The notes beneath the pieces are model-generated. The model saw nothing but the letters and a program-made list of their open reading frames with translations. It did no database searches and had not been told where the DNA came from. Shown in pieces: positions 5,753 through 12,796 of a stretch of DNA of 15,924 nt; positions within the stretch are counted from its first letter, which is position 1, and the number at the start of each line of letters is the position of its first letter. Made by a program: the position numbers and the translations under genes. The stretch is from the NCBI GenBank assembly GCA_033809515.1, contig JAPXLN010000023.1, forward strand, positions 1 to 15,924. The letters run 5' to 3'. Source of the stretch: JAPXLN01 sp033809515 (GTDB lineage: Bacteria > Bacillota > Sulfobacillia > Fermentithermobacillales > Fermentithermobacillaceae).

Positions 5753-8700
5753 TCATAGCAGTGCGTCAAGGCCCTTGGTTTGCTTGCACGCGGGATACGA
5801 TGAGCACGACAGAAATACGCCTCTGCGTCCACTGCGGGCGACCATAGGGGAGTCACAGGCGGGGCATGTGGTTAGGGGGCTGTTTACCGTTAAGGCGTCT
5901 ATGTGCCCCTGAACCCAGTGGACTTCTATTTGTCTTTTCCCACTGCAGAGCGGGTACCTGGCGCAACCCAGAAAGTAGCTGTACGGACCAGGTACTACCC
6001 TCATACGGTTGTTACACTCAGGACACCTGAAGCGCCCCAGTATTTCAGCGAGTCCGCCTACTGATCTGGCAGGGTTTGTGCGGAGCAGTGAATTGATGAA
6101 TGGCACTGTATTAGGAAGGTCAACCCGGATTGCTGTGTGGGAAGCGGGGCCGGTGGAGGAGCTTTCTGGTTGGGCCAGGTCTATGAACATGGTGGTTTCA
6201 TCAATAATGACGACATTGACTCCGGGGAGGCTTGAACGGACTACTCTGGATTGGAGGGGCCGATCCTGTAGTCTGCGTTTGACCCGGTCAGGGGATATAA
6301 CCTCGGATGGAGCATTCTTGTAGATGCCCACTTCTACCTTTAGGTTGCTCAAAGGAGTCTCGTGTTGAGAACCAGCGCCGTCTGTATGGCCTTGGACCCA
6401 AGGCTCCCATATGCTTTTGCGGGAGGCTTCGAATACGGCGTGCAAGATGGCGGGTATGATTCCCTTGCCGTCGGTGAGGATGCGGATGGAGTCGCGGGCT
6501 CCCTGTATAGCCTGGATCAGGCTTGGGAACAAGGCATCGCCTTGAAGGGGAACTACCTGATAGGGAGGGGTCCCCTGGGCGGAAGGAATCGCCTGAGGGG
6601 GGAGCGCGTGACCGGAGAAGGTCATCTGCAGGGAGGCAGGGGCCGCTGCACCGCGGATGAGTTCAGCGGCATCAATTACAGGGAGAGTGTCGAAGGCTTC
6701 GCACAGGATATTGTCTCCGGCAAGCCTTGGGCTCAGCCACTTTATGTTTGCCACGATGATGAGTTTCTCCCGGGCCCTGGTGATGGCCACGTTGAGGAGG
6801 CGCATGGCAATAGAGTCATGTCCGCCTTGAATGAGCTGCCCGGCATAACGAGCACCGGTTGAATCTACGGTGTCCAGAATGATGACCTGGCGCTCGGAAC
6901 CCTGAAAGCGGTGGACTGTAGAGCATGCGACTTTGTCTTCCATGCCAAGTTCAAGCACCATGCGGTTTGCCAGCCTGCCTTGAAGGACGTAAGGAGTGAT
7001 TATGCCTGCTGCGGTGCTTCCGGTCAGCTGTACCAGCAGGATACCCAACAGGGCGTTGAGTATGTTGAACCGGGACTGGCTCTTGCCCGACGGGTCTTTG
7101 AGGCAAAAAGGGTTGAAACTTGATGTATCTACGATAAGGGCAGGGTGGTCAAGGCCTGGCAGGTATCTGCCTGGCTTGCGTTCCTTGACCAGGCGGGCGT
7201 CCTGAAGGAGGCCGTTGTATACAGAGGCGCTCACTAGCCGGGAGATAGCCGGATCCATCCTGAATTGTCGGTGCAGAATATGAAGCCTGGGGTCCCATCG
7301 CCCGCTGTCGACGGTTTGGGGTATGCTCAGATACTCGAAGATGTCTCTGTGCAGGTATTTTTTGGCCCTTTGCGAAGAAGACCGGACTACAGGCGGAAGC
7401 TGCCTGAAGTCGCCTACGATGATTATGCGCTTTTTGGCCAAACTTGAGCTCCACAGGATGTACGGGAGGCCTATGATGCTAGCTTCGTCCAGGATAACCA
7501 CGTCGTAAGGCAGTGCGTCCGGGATGTTTCCAGGCGGCTGGACAAAGCCGGCGAGGCTTGCCTTGGCCAGGGTGGTCAGTAGAACGTCCGCGGACTCTGC
7601 GATAGTCCTTTCCTCTTCGGCCAGGAGGTCGTCTATGGTGGCGATTTCCGCGGTCAGCCGGTGGAATTCCCTGGCGGCACCTTCGGAGGAACTTTTACCC
7701 GTTGCCATCAGTTCTTTGCGCTTTCTTACCAGGGCTTGTCTTTCCTCCAGAAGGTCGGGGTGTCGTTCCCCGGCCATTAGGTGAGCTACCAGGGTAGGGT
7801 CGTCTCTGAGGTCCGGGTGTATGGGGTGGCCGTACCTGACGATAGGGGAATTTTTGCCCGGAGACGCCGGTTGGTTGCTTGCGGTTACTTGCCCGCTTAG
7901 CCTGATGGTTGCGTTGTCTACGGCTATGTTGCTTATGGACATGATGAGAACTCTTTCGCCTTGCTGTAGAAGCCTGTGGGCATACTCGGCAACGAACTGG
8001 GTTTTTCCGGTTCCGGGCGGTCCCCACACGAAGAGGACTCTTTCGTCATTGGAGGGGGTTGCCATGGCATGGGCTAATGTGGGCGCGGTGTAAGTCTTGG
8101 CCTTGCGGGTGGGCCGCAGCTTCCCGAAGAAAAGGTCGCCTGCTATAGGGGAGCAGGGTGTTAGTTGAAGTCTTTCGCTCAGTCGTTCCAATAGGAAGTA
8201 GGGGTTTGCAGCAACTGCCCATTCGAGCATGAGGTCAATAGGTTCCTCAAGGCCCAGCCAGACTGTGAATCCTTCGGTTCCCAGCAGATGACCGCTTACT
8301 TCAGTTAAGGCAGAAGGGGAGGGTGACGTTGAGACCAGGGTGCTCTCAAATTCGGGGTCTGAGAGCCCGGCCGATCCGGCGCCGGAGTCAGCGCTTGCAT
8401 TTGAGATCAAATTGGAGTCTGCATGGGGGACCCCACCGGAATTGGATTGCAGGACGATGGCGGTGCCGTCGGGGATCCTCAGTTCTTCATCTACGGAGAA
8501 CATGTAGATGTGGCGGCCGCTGTAACGCCCCAGGTGTCTGCCACCAAAAAGGGCGTGTCTGGTACCGCCTTCCCTGGCTGACGCGAGTATCTCTTCTGCC
8601 AGGGCCCGGATCATTTCTTCTCTCAGGCTTTCAAACAGGACCTTATAGTTGAAACTCTTCAAGGAGCCGGCCAACAAACACACCTCGGTGGGATGTTTTG

Positions 8701-8776
8701 TAAGGAACCATGCTAACCTAAAGGTCTGTCCTTTCAGGTGGTCGCCTGTGGAACGTTTTCCGCCCTTTTTTGACAA
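5753..8776 (-). CDS. SF1 (UPF1/Dna2-like) helicase with degenerate PLD-like region and two topoisomerase zinc fingers
   Basis: A 1007-residue ATP-dependent nucleic-acid translocase. The N-terminus (about 1-190) has a beta-rich FSVDEELRIPDGTAIVLQ block, as in UPF1-like helicases. Walker A is GPPGTGKTQ (about 252-260), Walker B is VVILDEAS (DEAS about 430-433), motif III is GDFRQLPP (about 455-462), motif V is VHRFQGSERQ (about 621-630), and motif VI is NVAITRAREK (about 660-669). Residues about 735-905 align with a phospholipase-D fold (IQGARDSIRILTDGKGIIPA), but the HxK(x)4D signature is absent: the matching place reads PGVNVVIIDETTMFIDL. Two C4 zinc ribbons end the protein (CPEC at about 917, CPAC at about 971), of the type seen at the C-termini of DNA topoisomerase I. 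Helicase plus PLD is the architecture of Mokosh type II MkoC. The start is a TTG with a poor ribosome site and no better upstream start, so the exact N-terminus is uncertain. It lies 171 bp downstream of the DUF262 gene on the same strand. Confidence 0.9.
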   Translation of the reverse strand: MSKKGGKRSTGDHLKGQTFRLAWFLTKHPTEVCLLAGSLKSFNYKVLFESLREEMIRALAEEILASAREGGTRHALFGGRHLGRYSGRHIYMFSVDEELRIPDGTAIVLQSNSGGVPHADSNLISNASADSGAGSAGLSDPEFESTLVSTSPSPSALTEVSGHLLGTEGFTVWLGLEEPIDLMLEWAVAANPYFLLERLSERLQLTPCSPIAGDLFFGKLRPTRKAKTYTAPTLAHAMATPSNDERVLFVWGPPGTGKTQFVAEYAHRLLQQGERVLIMSISNIAVDNATIRLSGQVTASNQPASPGKNSPIVRYGHPIHPDLRDDPTLVAHLMAGERHPDLLEERQALVRKRKELMATGKSSSEGAAREFHRLTAEIATIDDLLAEEERTIAESADVLLTTLAKASLAGFVQPPGNIPDALPYDVVILDEASIIGLPYILWSSSLAKKRIIIVGDFRQLPPVVRSSSQRAKKYLHRDIFEYLSIPQTVDSGRWDPRLHILHRQFRMDPAISRLVSASVYNGLLQDARLVKERKPGRYLPGLDHPALIVDTSSFNPFCLKDPSGKSQSRFNILNALLGILLVQLTGSTAAGIITPYVLQGRLANRMVLELGMEDKVACSTVHRFQGSERQVIILDTVDSTGARYAGQLIQGGHDSIAMRLLNVAITRAREKLIIVANIKWLSPRLAGDNILCEAFDTLPVIDAAELIRGAAAPASLQMTFSGHALPPQAIPSAQGTPPYQVVPLQGDALFPSLIQAIQGARDSIRILTDGKGIIPAILHAVFEASRKSIWEPWVQGHTDGAGSQHETPLSNLKVEVGIYKNAPSEVISPDRVKRRLQDRPLQSRVVRSSLPGVNVVIIDETTMFIDLAQPESSSTGPASHTAIRVDLPNTVPFINSLLRTNPARSVGGLAEILGRFRCPECNNRMRVVPGPYSYFLGCARYPLCSGKRQIEVHWVQGHIDALTVNSPLTTCPACDSPMVARSGRRGVFLSCSSYPACKQTKGLDALL

Positions 8777-8893
8777 CCCTTGATCGGTAATTCTACAGAA
8801 GTGTCGGGGGCTCCTGCCGCCTGGGGCTGCCCGGGATGCGGGTGCAGCACGCGGGTACTGAAATAGAGTCTAGAAAGACAACCCGGAACAGGC

Positions 8894-8910
8894 GACGTGC
8901 CAGGCACGTC
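8894..8910. promoter_or_regulatory. 17-bp palindrome between DUF262 and helicase genes
   Basis: GACGTGCC-A-GGCACGTC is an 8+1+8 perfect palindrome in the 171-bp gap between the DUF262 stop and the helicase TTG. It is about 120 bp upstream of the helicase start, on the correct side for an operator. The one-base centre makes it unlikely as an RNA hairpin and more like a dimeric protein binding site. Function is inferred; no promoter boxes were convincingly identified beside it. Confidence 0.45.
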
Positions 8911-8947
8911 ACAGGAAGAGGTCGATCTGCGCAATGAGCCCCTTTGA

Positions 8948-10705
8948 CTACGAAGCCGGCACTATCCTTTCGAAACCTTGCTTGATGACCCGGGCCATGT
9001 GCTTACGCCTTTCTTCAAGAAAGTCAGGGTAGGCCATGACCTCCCAACCTTCAGGCAAGCTGTGCCAGAAATACATTTGCTCAATCTCGTCGCACCTCCG
9101 GTCTTTCACGAGACTAGGCATGTACTCTGACGGCGGCTTATCCCCGATTTTGATGTTATCAGCCCAATCAGCAACGACAAGGTTTGCAGCCTGGTCAACG
9201 TCCCTGCGTTCTGTAATGCCCAGTTTGGCTAGATATGCCCTGGGAAACAGGTGATGTAGATCAGAGGCTGCCTTCCTGGGAGTGATGTTGGGGTCCAGCA
9301 AGTCGGACATTTTGAACTGGGAGAAGAAGGCTCTGGCATCCAGGAGTACCAGACTGGCCTGGTAAGCAAGGAAAGCTGTATTGCGCCTTGAAGCTGTGGC
9401 CAGGTTAGCGGGCAAATTGATGCTCCAGAAGTCTTGAGTAAACTCATTGTGGATTTTACGCTGCAGAAGCGAGATGAATTCTTCGGCTGTTGACAGGCCG
9501 CGGAAATCAGCAAGATCCTGCTCCATGCGGGATTCAGGTGAATCTGTATATCTGCCGGTAAGGTTGACCATGAATAACCACCGGGCGGTTATGTTCCTTA
9601 AATGCACAAGAGGTACGTGGAAGTCGCGCCTCCCAATGAGAAACAGGGTGTACGTATATAGCAGTGCATATTCGGAAGAAATAAGACGTGAGCTTCTGTA
9701 ACCTGCCTGGCGGATCACTTTGACAAACTCATGCCAGTTGGTAAGGTCAAGAGCAAAGCTTTGGGCTTGCTCAAGGAGCCTGAAGTTCTGATCCCGTTTT
9801 TCTGGCGAGAATTCACGGGTTTCCAGGTCTCTTCCCCGAAGAACGGCATATGCATCTGCCAGTCTGGCCCGTCTAAAGCCCAGGCCTATGCTTACGCGGA
9901 GCAATCGATCGGGAATAGGTTGGAACAAGGGATTGAACGGTGATGGTTTGCCGGCCGGTTGTATCTTTCGGGCTTGTTCGCAGAAATCTTCCAGCCCTTT
10001 ACGGCCATCCTCCCAGAACACAGACATCAGAGTCAGAATGAAATTGGCCTGATTGAGGGGAGTACCCTTGCTGTTAATGCGGACAAAAATGTCGGCCACG
10101 CTTTCTTCGTCTAAAGCAGAGGAAAGCTCAAGGGCCACCAGGGGGAAGTAGACCAGGTTCTTAAGGCGATCAATGGCTGCATCCAGCCGATTCTCTTCCG
10201 TTTCCGGCAGCGGTTCTTCTTTGTTAAGGCGGTCAAAGAACTCCTTGACAACACGTTTGTTGTCCTTGGCCCAAAGGAGGCTGATGTTCGGGATCCATTC
10301 CGGGTCTCGCTCTATGGCAGCGTTGGTTACTTCAAACTTGCTGTCTTTCGGGCGGAACGCAATTCTTATTCGGACGGGTTCTTTGTTTCTGTCCAGGACG
10401 TCTTGTCCCTTTATCACGGCGTAAAGAGAAGTGATACGCTGTTGGCCATCAACAACCAGAAGCTTGGGAGAGTGCCCATCCTGTTTGTGAGCTATAGAAT
10501 GGCCGTGATCCTGCAAACCGTTTTCCCAAAAAAGGAAGTAGCCTATGGGGTAACCGCGGTAGAGGGAGTCGAACAAATCGCGCACTTTTACGACAGGCCA
10601 TATAAAGGGCCTTTGAAGCTCCGGCAGGCCGATGTCGCCTTGTTCTACGTAGGCAACCAGATTTCCAAGTGTATAGTCAACTTTCTTAAAAACCATATCA
10701 CTCAT
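8948..10705 (-). CDS. DUF262/HNH (DUF1524-like) GmrSD-family putative restriction nuclease (585 aa)
   Basis: The N-terminal half is DUF262 (ParB/Srx fold, NTP-using half of GmrSD-type enzymes). It has LPELQRPFIWP (about 28-38), LYRGYPIGYFLF, the nucleotide-binding DGQQRITSLY (D86-R90), and the later IFVRINSKGTPLNQAN block. The C-terminal half ends in an HNH-type nuclease signature, DLHHLFPRAYL (H484, H485), followed by WADNIKIGDKPPSEYM, the usual DUF1524 second half. GmrSD proteins are type IV restriction enzymes that cut modified phage DNA. The single-chain order here matches that family, and modification specificity cannot be read from sequence. The start was placed at the ATG at 10705 (MSDMVFKKVDY) because AAGGGGA precedes it by eight bases; an upstream ATG at 10744 lacks a good site. 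It is probably transcribed with the helicase gene downstream. All key motifs are present, so it may be active. Confidence 0.88.
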   Translation of the reverse strand: MSDMVFKKVDYTLGNLVAYVEQGDIGLPELQRPFIWPVVKVRDLFDSLYRGYPIGYFLFWENGLQDHGHSIAHKQDGHSPKLLVVDGQQRITSLYAVIKGQDVLDRNKEPVRIRIAFRPKDSKFEVTNAAIERDPEWIPNISLLWAKDNKRVVKEFFDRLNKEEPLPETEENRLDAAIDRLKNLVYFPLVALELSSALDEESVADIFVRINSKGTPLNQANFILTLMSVFWEDGRKGLEDFCEQARKIQPAGKPSPFNPLFQPIPDRLLRVSIGLGFRRARLADAYAVLRGRDLETREFSPEKRDQNFRLLEQAQSFALDLTNWHEFVKVIRQAGYRSSRLISSEYALLYTYTLFLIGRRDFHVPLVHLRNITARWLFMVNLTGRYTDSPESRMEQDLADFRGLSTAEEFISLLQRKIHNEFTQDFWSINLPANLATASRRNTAFLAYQASLVLLDARAFFSQFKMSDLLDPNITPRKAASDLHHLFPRAYLAKLGITERRDVDQAANLVVADWADNIKIGDKPPSEYMPSLVKDRRCDEIEQMYFWHSLPEGWEVMAYPDFLEERRKHMARVIKQGFERIVPAS

Positions 10706-10825
10706 ACGGCAATTCCCCTTGAATTTGCACTTTGATACATTCATTCTGCGGTGCCTCCCTGGAGTCCTTTGTCAGGGTATCTAGCCCCACCCTTCTCACC
10801 CCCTCCGGTACTCCTTCAAGGGGAT

Positions 10826-10895
10826 TGCACAGATTCCTTTTTGGATGGAAGTTGGTGTTCGACAGCTTGCGGCTTCCCCCGGGTATGGGGCCCGC
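10826..10895 (+). repeat. Dispersed intergenic repeat, copy B
   Basis: Member of the family described at 625-692. It begins TGCACAGATTCCTTTTTGG, continues ATGGAAGTTGGTGTTCG, and reaches the second shared block GGTATGGGGCCCGCC. Its left edge (TGCACAGATT) is nearly identical to copy D at 15471. Confidence 0.65.
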
Positions 10896-10928
10896 CTCGC
10901 CCCTTCCCGGAAGTCCCTGCGCGCGAAG

Positions 10929-11010
10929 CTGACCGGACATTCTGCCCGGCAGTTGCTCTTCGGACCGGAACAAACGGGATGCTGGCCCCTCGACTACCGG
11001 GCAAAATCGG
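10929..11010 (+). repeat. Intergenic repeat R1, copy a
   Basis: First of two tandem R1 units. GACCGGACAT at 10931 recurs at 11027, a 96-bp period. The arms TGCCCGGCAG and CTACCGGGCAAAATCGG flank a GCTCTTCGGACCGGAA centre. It lacks the ATGCTGTCGGAGCGG lead-in of copies b and c, so its left edge is truncated. Confidence 0.75.
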
Positions 11011-11129
11011 ATGCTGTCGGAGCGGCGACCGGACATTTCGCCCGGCAGTTGCTCTTCGGACCGGAAAGAACGGGATGCCACCCCCTCGACTACCGGACAA
11101 AATCGGATGTCGCAGGCCAGCGACCTCGG
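11011..11129 (+). repeat. Intergenic repeat R1, copy b
   Basis: Second tandem unit, starting ATGCTGTCGGAGCGGCGACC. It is the closest match to the distant copy at 5513-5643, including the right flank GGATGT(C/T)GCAGG and CCTCGG. Copies b and c sit downstream of, or between, genes on opposite sides of the 5.2-kb minus-strand gene pair, in the same orientation. Confidence 0.75.
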
Positions 11130-11146
11130 AATGAACGCCCCCAAAT

Positions 11147-11205
11147 CCGCTTCCTTCACGAGCACAGGTCTATTGAGGGCTTCCAAATAATACTAAACAG
11201 TAATA
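11147..11205 (+). pseudogene. Relic of an ATP-grasp gene
   Basis: Translates as FLHEHRSIEGFQIILNSN, matching FHEHESIEDFPVILKWNS inside the intact ATP-grasp gene about 580 bp downstream. About three quarters of 51 bases match by eye, in the same strand and frame. It is therefore a scrap of a diverged paralogue rather than a recent duplication. Its 3' edge runs straight into the 13-bp iterons, whose unit (AGTAATACYAAAG) is itself part of the homologous segment. Confidence 0.7.
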
Positions 11206-11247
11206 CCAAAGAGTAATACCGAAGAGCAATACCGGGAAAGTAATACC
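11187..11247 (+). repeat. Tandem 13-bp iterons (five units)
   Basis: The block RTAATACY recurs at 11187, 11200, 11213, 11226 (GCAATACC) and 11240, giving spacings of 13, 13, 13 and 14 bp with spacers AAACA, AAAGA, GAAGA and GGGAAA. It lies about 95 bp upstream of the ATP-grasp start. It probably arose by slippage from the AGTAATACTAAAG of the adjacent gene relic. Regular near-helical-turn spacing means a protein-binding array cannot be excluded. Confidence 0.75.
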
Positions 11248-11339
11248 AGAGCGGAGGTCCCACATGCTCTGTCAGGGTGTTCTGTGGTTCTACTTGGCCG
11301 GTAAGCTCGCAAGCATAAGTCATGACAGGTAGTGATGAC

Positions 11340-12497
11340 ATGGCGTATGTAGTGTTTGGTCTTGCGCCCCCGGGTCTGTTCCTGATGAGACAGCTGGGAA
11401 AGACCGGCGCGAAGGTTTATGCCGTCGGACAAAGCAATGATGTAGGTTTTCGTTCAAAACACGGTGTAAAGTTTCAGGCAGACTCGTTACAAGACTTACA
11501 GAGAGCGGTCTACGAAATCGCTAACGAGTGCCAACCTGCAACTGCAAATGGCATCAAAGCTTTCATAGCCAGTTCCTTATACCTTAGCCTGATCTTGCAG
11601 GAATGGCCCGAACTGTTCGCGAGGCTGGACGTCGTAGGTCCCAACCTGGCTTTGATGAAAAAGTTAAACCGGAAAACCGCTGCAATCCGACTCTTCAGTC
11701 AGTTTGGCATGAAGGCTCCCAAAACCTACCTGTTTCACGAGCATGAGTCCATTGAAGATTTCCCAGTAATACTAAAGTGGAATTCCCAACTGTTTGGGGA
11801 CACGGACATAGTGGAAAAGACAAGAATCATTGACACGAAAAGGGAGCTTACGGAAGCAGCAGCTGAGATTTCTAAGTGTAAGCCCGGCATAAAAGGGAAC
11901 CTCATCTTTCAAGAGTATCTGTGCCACAACGTGCGGGAGTTGGGGTACGGTGCGTTTTTCTACAGTGGGCTGGAGAAAATGAGTATCATGGTAGAGCAAG
12001 CCAGGCAACACCCTAAGGGGGTAAGCAGTTACGCTGTTGAATGCCAGAGTGAATCGGCCTCGGAAATCAAGACGAAGCTCTCAGGCATATTGCAGTCTCT
12101 GGACTATACGGGTTTCATGGAAATTGACCTCCTACAAGACACTCTGTCTGGCGAAGGGTATGTGCTGGACGTGAACCCCCGTCCCTGGGGATTCATGCCG
12201 ATTCTCAGCAAGAAATACGGCAATTTTCATGAATGCATTACTGTACCGGCAGTGATGGGTGAGGTTGTTGAGGAGAAAGTCCAGTTTGTGGATATACACC
12301 GGGACATCGTGGCGATGCTGAAAAAACAGGCGAAAGGTTTCTCCCTGAGGCAGTTAGTTAATGATGTAAGGGCTGCTTACAGGAAGAACACCGTAATCAA
12401 CACTTTTGACTCTAACGACATGATGCCTTTTCTGTGGGGGGTTCCCAAAAAAGCAATCGTGAATCTCAGGCGCACGAAACCGCCTCCTTGTGTCTGA
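11340..12497 (+). CDS. ATP-grasp carboxylate-amine ligase-like protein (385 aa)
   Basis: A cytosolic ATP-dependent ligase of the ATP-grasp superfamily, which joins a carboxylate to an amine or thiol via an acyl-phosphate. The N-terminal Rossmann-like part reads AYVVFGLAPPGLFLMRQLGK. A VGPNLALMKKLNRK linker (about 99-112) leads to the ATP-binding lobe with FPVILKWN (about 141-148) and LIFQEYL. The metal-binding block is GFMEIDLLQD (E261, D263) and YVLDVNPRPWG (D277, N279, R281). These are the residues expected for catalysis. It resembles predicted ATP-dependent carboligases of the COG3919 type; the substrate is unknown. Two in-frame ATGs (11322, 11340) are possible. The second was chosen because AGGTAGTG lies before it and the fold begins there. 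There is no operon partner. The upstream relic of a paralogue shows that this gene family was once present more than once here. Confidence 0.85.
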   Translation: MAYVVFGLAPPGLFLMRQLGKTGAKVYAVGQSNDVGFRSKHGVKFQADSLQDLQRAVYEIANECQPATANGIKAFIASSLYLSLILQEWPELFARLDVVGPNLALMKKLNRKTAAIRLFSQFGMKAPKTYLFHEHESIEDFPVILKWNSQLFGDTDIVEKTRIIDTKRELTEAAAEISKCKPGIKGNLIFQEYLCHNVRELGYGAFFYSGLEKMSIMVEQARQHPKGVSSYAVECQSESASEIKTKLSGILQSLDYTGFMEIDLLQDTLSGEGYVLDVNPRPWGFMPILSKKYGNFHECITVPAVMGEVVEEKVQFVDIHRDIVAMLKKQAKGFSLRQLVNDVRAAYRKNTVINTFDSNDMMPFLWGVPKKAIVNLRRTKPPPCV

Positions 12498-12513
12498 CAG
12501 GGCAGCTGCATTA

Positions 12514-12583
12514 TGCACACCTTCTTTTTGGATGAAAGACTGTGTCCGCATGCCAGTGACTTTTCGGGGATATGGGGCCTGCC
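12514..12583 (+). repeat. Dispersed intergenic repeat, copy C
   Basis: Begins 16 bp after the ATP-grasp stop: TGCACACCTTCTTTTTGG, then ATGAAAGACTGTGTCCGCA, and later ATATGGGGCCTGCC. Read on the minus strand, the central part starts TGCGGACACAG, sharing TGCGGACA with the left inverted repeat of the IS3 relic at 14372. This is why the family may represent solo IS ends. The rest of the gap to 12796 shows no gene. Confidence 0.65.
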
Positions 12584-12796
12584 CTGTTTTCCGGGTACGG
12601 GGAAAACGGCCGCTCGCGTTAGTGGTCTTTCGGCGCCGGTGGCTATGGTTTTCCTGCGGAGTCAGGTGAACCGAGCGACAGAGTGGAAGTGGCGGGTTCT
12701 AGTACAGGTCTAGGCGGGGTTCTGCCGGGCTTTGGGACCGGGTCAGAGCCGCATGTAGCGGGCCTAACTACCGGGTTTCACGGAAGCAAGAACCGG

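Larger units (their letters stand above)
10706..11339. other. Divergent intergenic region packed with repeats and a gene scrap
   Basis: This 634-bp gap separates the minus-strand DUF262 gene from the plus-strand ATP-grasp gene. From left to right it holds repeat copy B, two tandem R1 units, a relic of the ATP-grasp gene and a run of 13-bp iterons. A long minus-strand open frame (10698-11186) crosses it only because the R1 unit of 96 bp is a multiple of three and lacks stops. I saw no confident -35/-10 pair for either flanking gene. Confidence 0.6.

Noticed and set aside
10698..11186. Long minus-strand open frame through the divergent intergenic region with an internal 32-residue repeat
   Set aside because: The frame stays open because the 96-bp R1 unit lacks stops and is a multiple of three; it also overlaps the DUF262 start and repeat B. 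This is an artefact of repeats.
11187..11247. CRISPR-like array
   Set aside because: The repeat block is only about 8 bp with 5-6-bp spacers, far too short; it is an iteron or slippage array.
12720..12796. Group II intron domain V (GAGCCGCATG near an ACCGGG segment)
   Set aside because: The conserved domain V hairpin (AGC...bulge...CCGT pairing) cannot be drawn and no reverse transcriptase is nearby.
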